Shown: in pieces, positions 62,901 through 64,000 of the stretch | Layout of the letters: every line of letters begins with the position of its first letter | Position numbering within the stretch: position 1 is the first letter of the stretch | NCBI GenBank assembly: GCA_963738375.1 | Contig: CAVTWL010000006.1 | Coordinates: forward strand, 62,001 to 126,000 | Direction: 5' to 3' | Source: Bog-159 sp963738375 | GTDB lineage: Bacteria; Acidobacteriota; Terriglobia; Bryobacterales; Bryobacteraceae | Length of the DNA stretch: 64,000 bases | Made by a program: the position numbers and the translations under genes | The notes under the pieces: model-generated | What the model saw: only the letters and a program-made list of their open reading frames with translations | Databases searched by the model: none | What the model was told of the DNA's origin: nothing

Positions 62901-63165
62901 CCACTCCTATCATGGCCTCAATGCGATAGGGCCCAATGCTCGCGCCTGGGCCGATGGCTTGCAATGTCGCGGCAACCGTATCCTCGCCTTCCCAAGCGGG
63001 ACGGTCCAGCAAGCCGCCACTTTGAGGAGAGAATAACTGTCGAACCATTTCCCGAATTTCCGGGTCCGCTTTGGCGAGCAGTGAATCCTGCACCTCAGCC
63101 GTTTGGCCCACCGCCGCGTGATACAGTTCCTCGATCTCTTTCCAGCGTTGCGGAGTCATGCTCAT
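59913..63165 (-). CDS. Ser/Thr protein kinase fused to STAND ATPase and TPR domain, one frameshift
   Basis: Domains in order: N-terminal helical lead (MSMTPQRWKEIEELYHAA), kinase (GVGGMGEVF about 87-95, catalytic-loop HRDLKPEN 199-206, DFG 219-221, GTPGYMSPEQ activation segment), and an AfsR/LuxR-like STAND ATPase (GAGGIGKTRLA from 394, then VLDNFEHVL and LDGLPLAIELAAARTRL). A TPR-like helical region runs to the end (about 800-1084). The frame breaks near 60931 at GATTCGGCTGG, where one extra C splits ALDWLAANAE; the interval is one base over a multiple of three. No membrane helix is seen between kinase and ATPase. It likely links phosphorylation to an NTP-dependent regulatory switch. Confidence 0.87.
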
Positions 63166-63270
63166 GCAGTCGACGGCGCCTCAACTGTATTATGGCCCGG
63201 CGGGAGGCGCAGGGCCGTACCAACCGGCCCATGCGCATGACATTCACTTTATAACTCCGTGTTCAGCCCT

Positions 63271-63879
63271 TCAGAAGCCGGCCGGCACCGGGGGCACCGG
63301 CGATGTCACCGACAGCCGCGAGCCCGCCAGGTTCCCGGTTAGTTTCTGGACCTGGACACCGGTGAGATCGTAGATCGTGATTCCGAAGGTCCCGGTATAA
63401 CTATTGCCCGCGGAGTCCAGCGTCACCAGTTCCTTGATTTCGACGCTGTTCAGCAGCGCGCCGCTGGTTTGGTCGTAGCTGTATGCGAAATGGTTCAATT
63501 GGTACGACCCAGACGAGGTCTGCTTCCAGACACCCATACAAAAATTCTGCGTAGATGGCGCGCGTCCGCCGGAGTTGTACATCTCCGTGGAATCGGCATG
63601 CCAGTGTCCGATGCCAAAATCAGTTACCGTACCGTCTGGAATGCCGTCGTTACCCTGGGAAGTCCACACCACGTACCACATGCCCACGATGGTCGGGCTG
63701 CCATTGGCGTCCACCGTAGGCGGCATCGCTTGCGTGCCCGGGAGCGCGAAATGCGTCACCGGCGACATAGACCGGTTCAACAGTGGCGTGAATTCACCAC
63801 AGGCCTTCACGCTTGGCGCGGCGGCCACCGCAAACACGGCGGCGCTGATGGTAGCTAATGTTCGATAGATGTTTTTCAT
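63271..63879 (-). CDS. Small secreted protein of an acidobacterial family, unknown function
   Basis: A 202-aa protein with a signal peptide ending near Lys-Ala-Cys (residue 27). The mature part has GMWYVVWTSQGNDG, DFGIGHWHADSTEMYN, TQNFCMGVWKQTSSG and YTGTFGITIYDLTG, a beta-barrel-like series I have seen in acidobacterial exported proteins. The two cysteines (residues about 27 and 114) could pair. No catalytic motif is visible. It is 105 bases from the kinase gene on the same strand. After it, 63880-64000 holds nothing I can support. Confidence 0.6.
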   Translation of the reverse strand: MKNIYRTLATISAAVFAVAAAPSVKACGEFTPLLNRSMSPVTHFALPGTQAMPPTVDANGSPTIVGMWYVVWTSQGNDGIPDGTVTDFGIGHWHADSTEMYNSGGRAPSTQNFCMGVWKQTSSGSYQLNHFAYSYDQTSGALLNSVEIKELVTLDSAGNSYTGTFGITIYDLTGVQVQKLTGNLAGSRLSVTSPVPPVPAGF

Positions 63880-64000
63880 AGTGTCCTTTTCTGTCGCAGG
63901 TCATCCATTCCCCTGGGCTGCTCTCTGCGTACGCTATGAAAGGCGCGGTTTCCAACGCAAAACTGTAAAGGCCGGAAAGAATATTCTGCCGTGGTTGGCC

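Noticed and set aside
1..64000. CRISPR arrays, tRNAs, rRNA, transposases, prophage genes
   Set aside because: No repeated spacer pattern, tRNA-like intergenic stretch or mobile-element protein was seen on either strand.

Overview
The window looks like part of an Acidobacteriota chromosome of the Bryobacterales (Candidatus Solibacter-like) group. This rests on high GC with strongly GC-biased third codon positions and on families typical of that group: an NHL-repeat protein ending in the Solibacter C-terminal domain (TIGR03437), a giant ASPIC/UnbV FG-GAP protein fused to TPRs, an Asp-box (sortilin-like) propeller, a reaction-centre-type dihaem cytochrome, a FecR/DUF6600 protein and a Pkn-type kinase with a STAND ATPase and TPRs. 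I see no rRNA, tRNA, CRISPR array, transposase or prophage.

Layout. 0-6.3 kb: rsmI and exported proteins. 6.3-11.2 kb: a GT2-methyltransferase fusion, a PilZ protein, a DoxX-like membrane protein, a fosmidomycin-resistance-type MFS transporter and a half-length asparaginase. 11.2-18.1 kb: a minus-strand housekeeping series (histidine phosphatase, yggX, glutamate dehydrogenase, mutS, anmK, thrB), divergent from phosphoglucomutase. 18.1-24.7 kb: pgm, a tiny gene coupled to an OsmC gene, a subtilase with a NAVWGT repeat tail, and an HD-GYP/GAF/GGDEF c-di-GMP protein. 24.7-36.8 kb: minus-strand Asp-box protein, gluconate-2-dehydrogenase-subunit-3-like protein, GMC oxidoreductase, ThDP enzyme and membrane protein, preceded by the TPR and UnbV genes. 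36.8-42.5 kb: FecR/DUF6600, a propeller, a GH3 glycosidase and a cyanophycinase-like peptidase. 42.5-46.1 kb: bcp, gatB, a VOC protein, a dapF homologue and a dihaem cytochrome. 46.1-55.9 kb: a secreted metzincin, a peroxiredoxin, tandem GNAT, DUF1697, S1/P1 nuclease, cupin, a small zinc-ribbon-like protein and an alginate-export-type porin. 55.9-64 kb: a 35-residue membrane peptide coupled to a chemoreceptor, a PNPOx-fold protein, DUF4242, an FAD oxidoreductase, a kinase-STAND-TPR protein and a secreted protein.

The genes suggest a soil heterotroph exporting many binding and hydrolytic proteins, with c-di-GMP and Ser/Thr kinase signalling. The observations most worth following are: (1) a DapF homologue in which both catalytic cysteines are serine; (2) a tight operon of GMC oxidoreductase, its small subunit and a ThDP enzyme; (3) two very small genes overlapping the next start by four bases; (4) the NAVWGT tail of the subtilase; (5) four genes broken by single-base indels, one with about ten inside 430 bases, pointing either to local sequence error or to gene decay. 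I did not find a clear-cut new defence or mobile system here.
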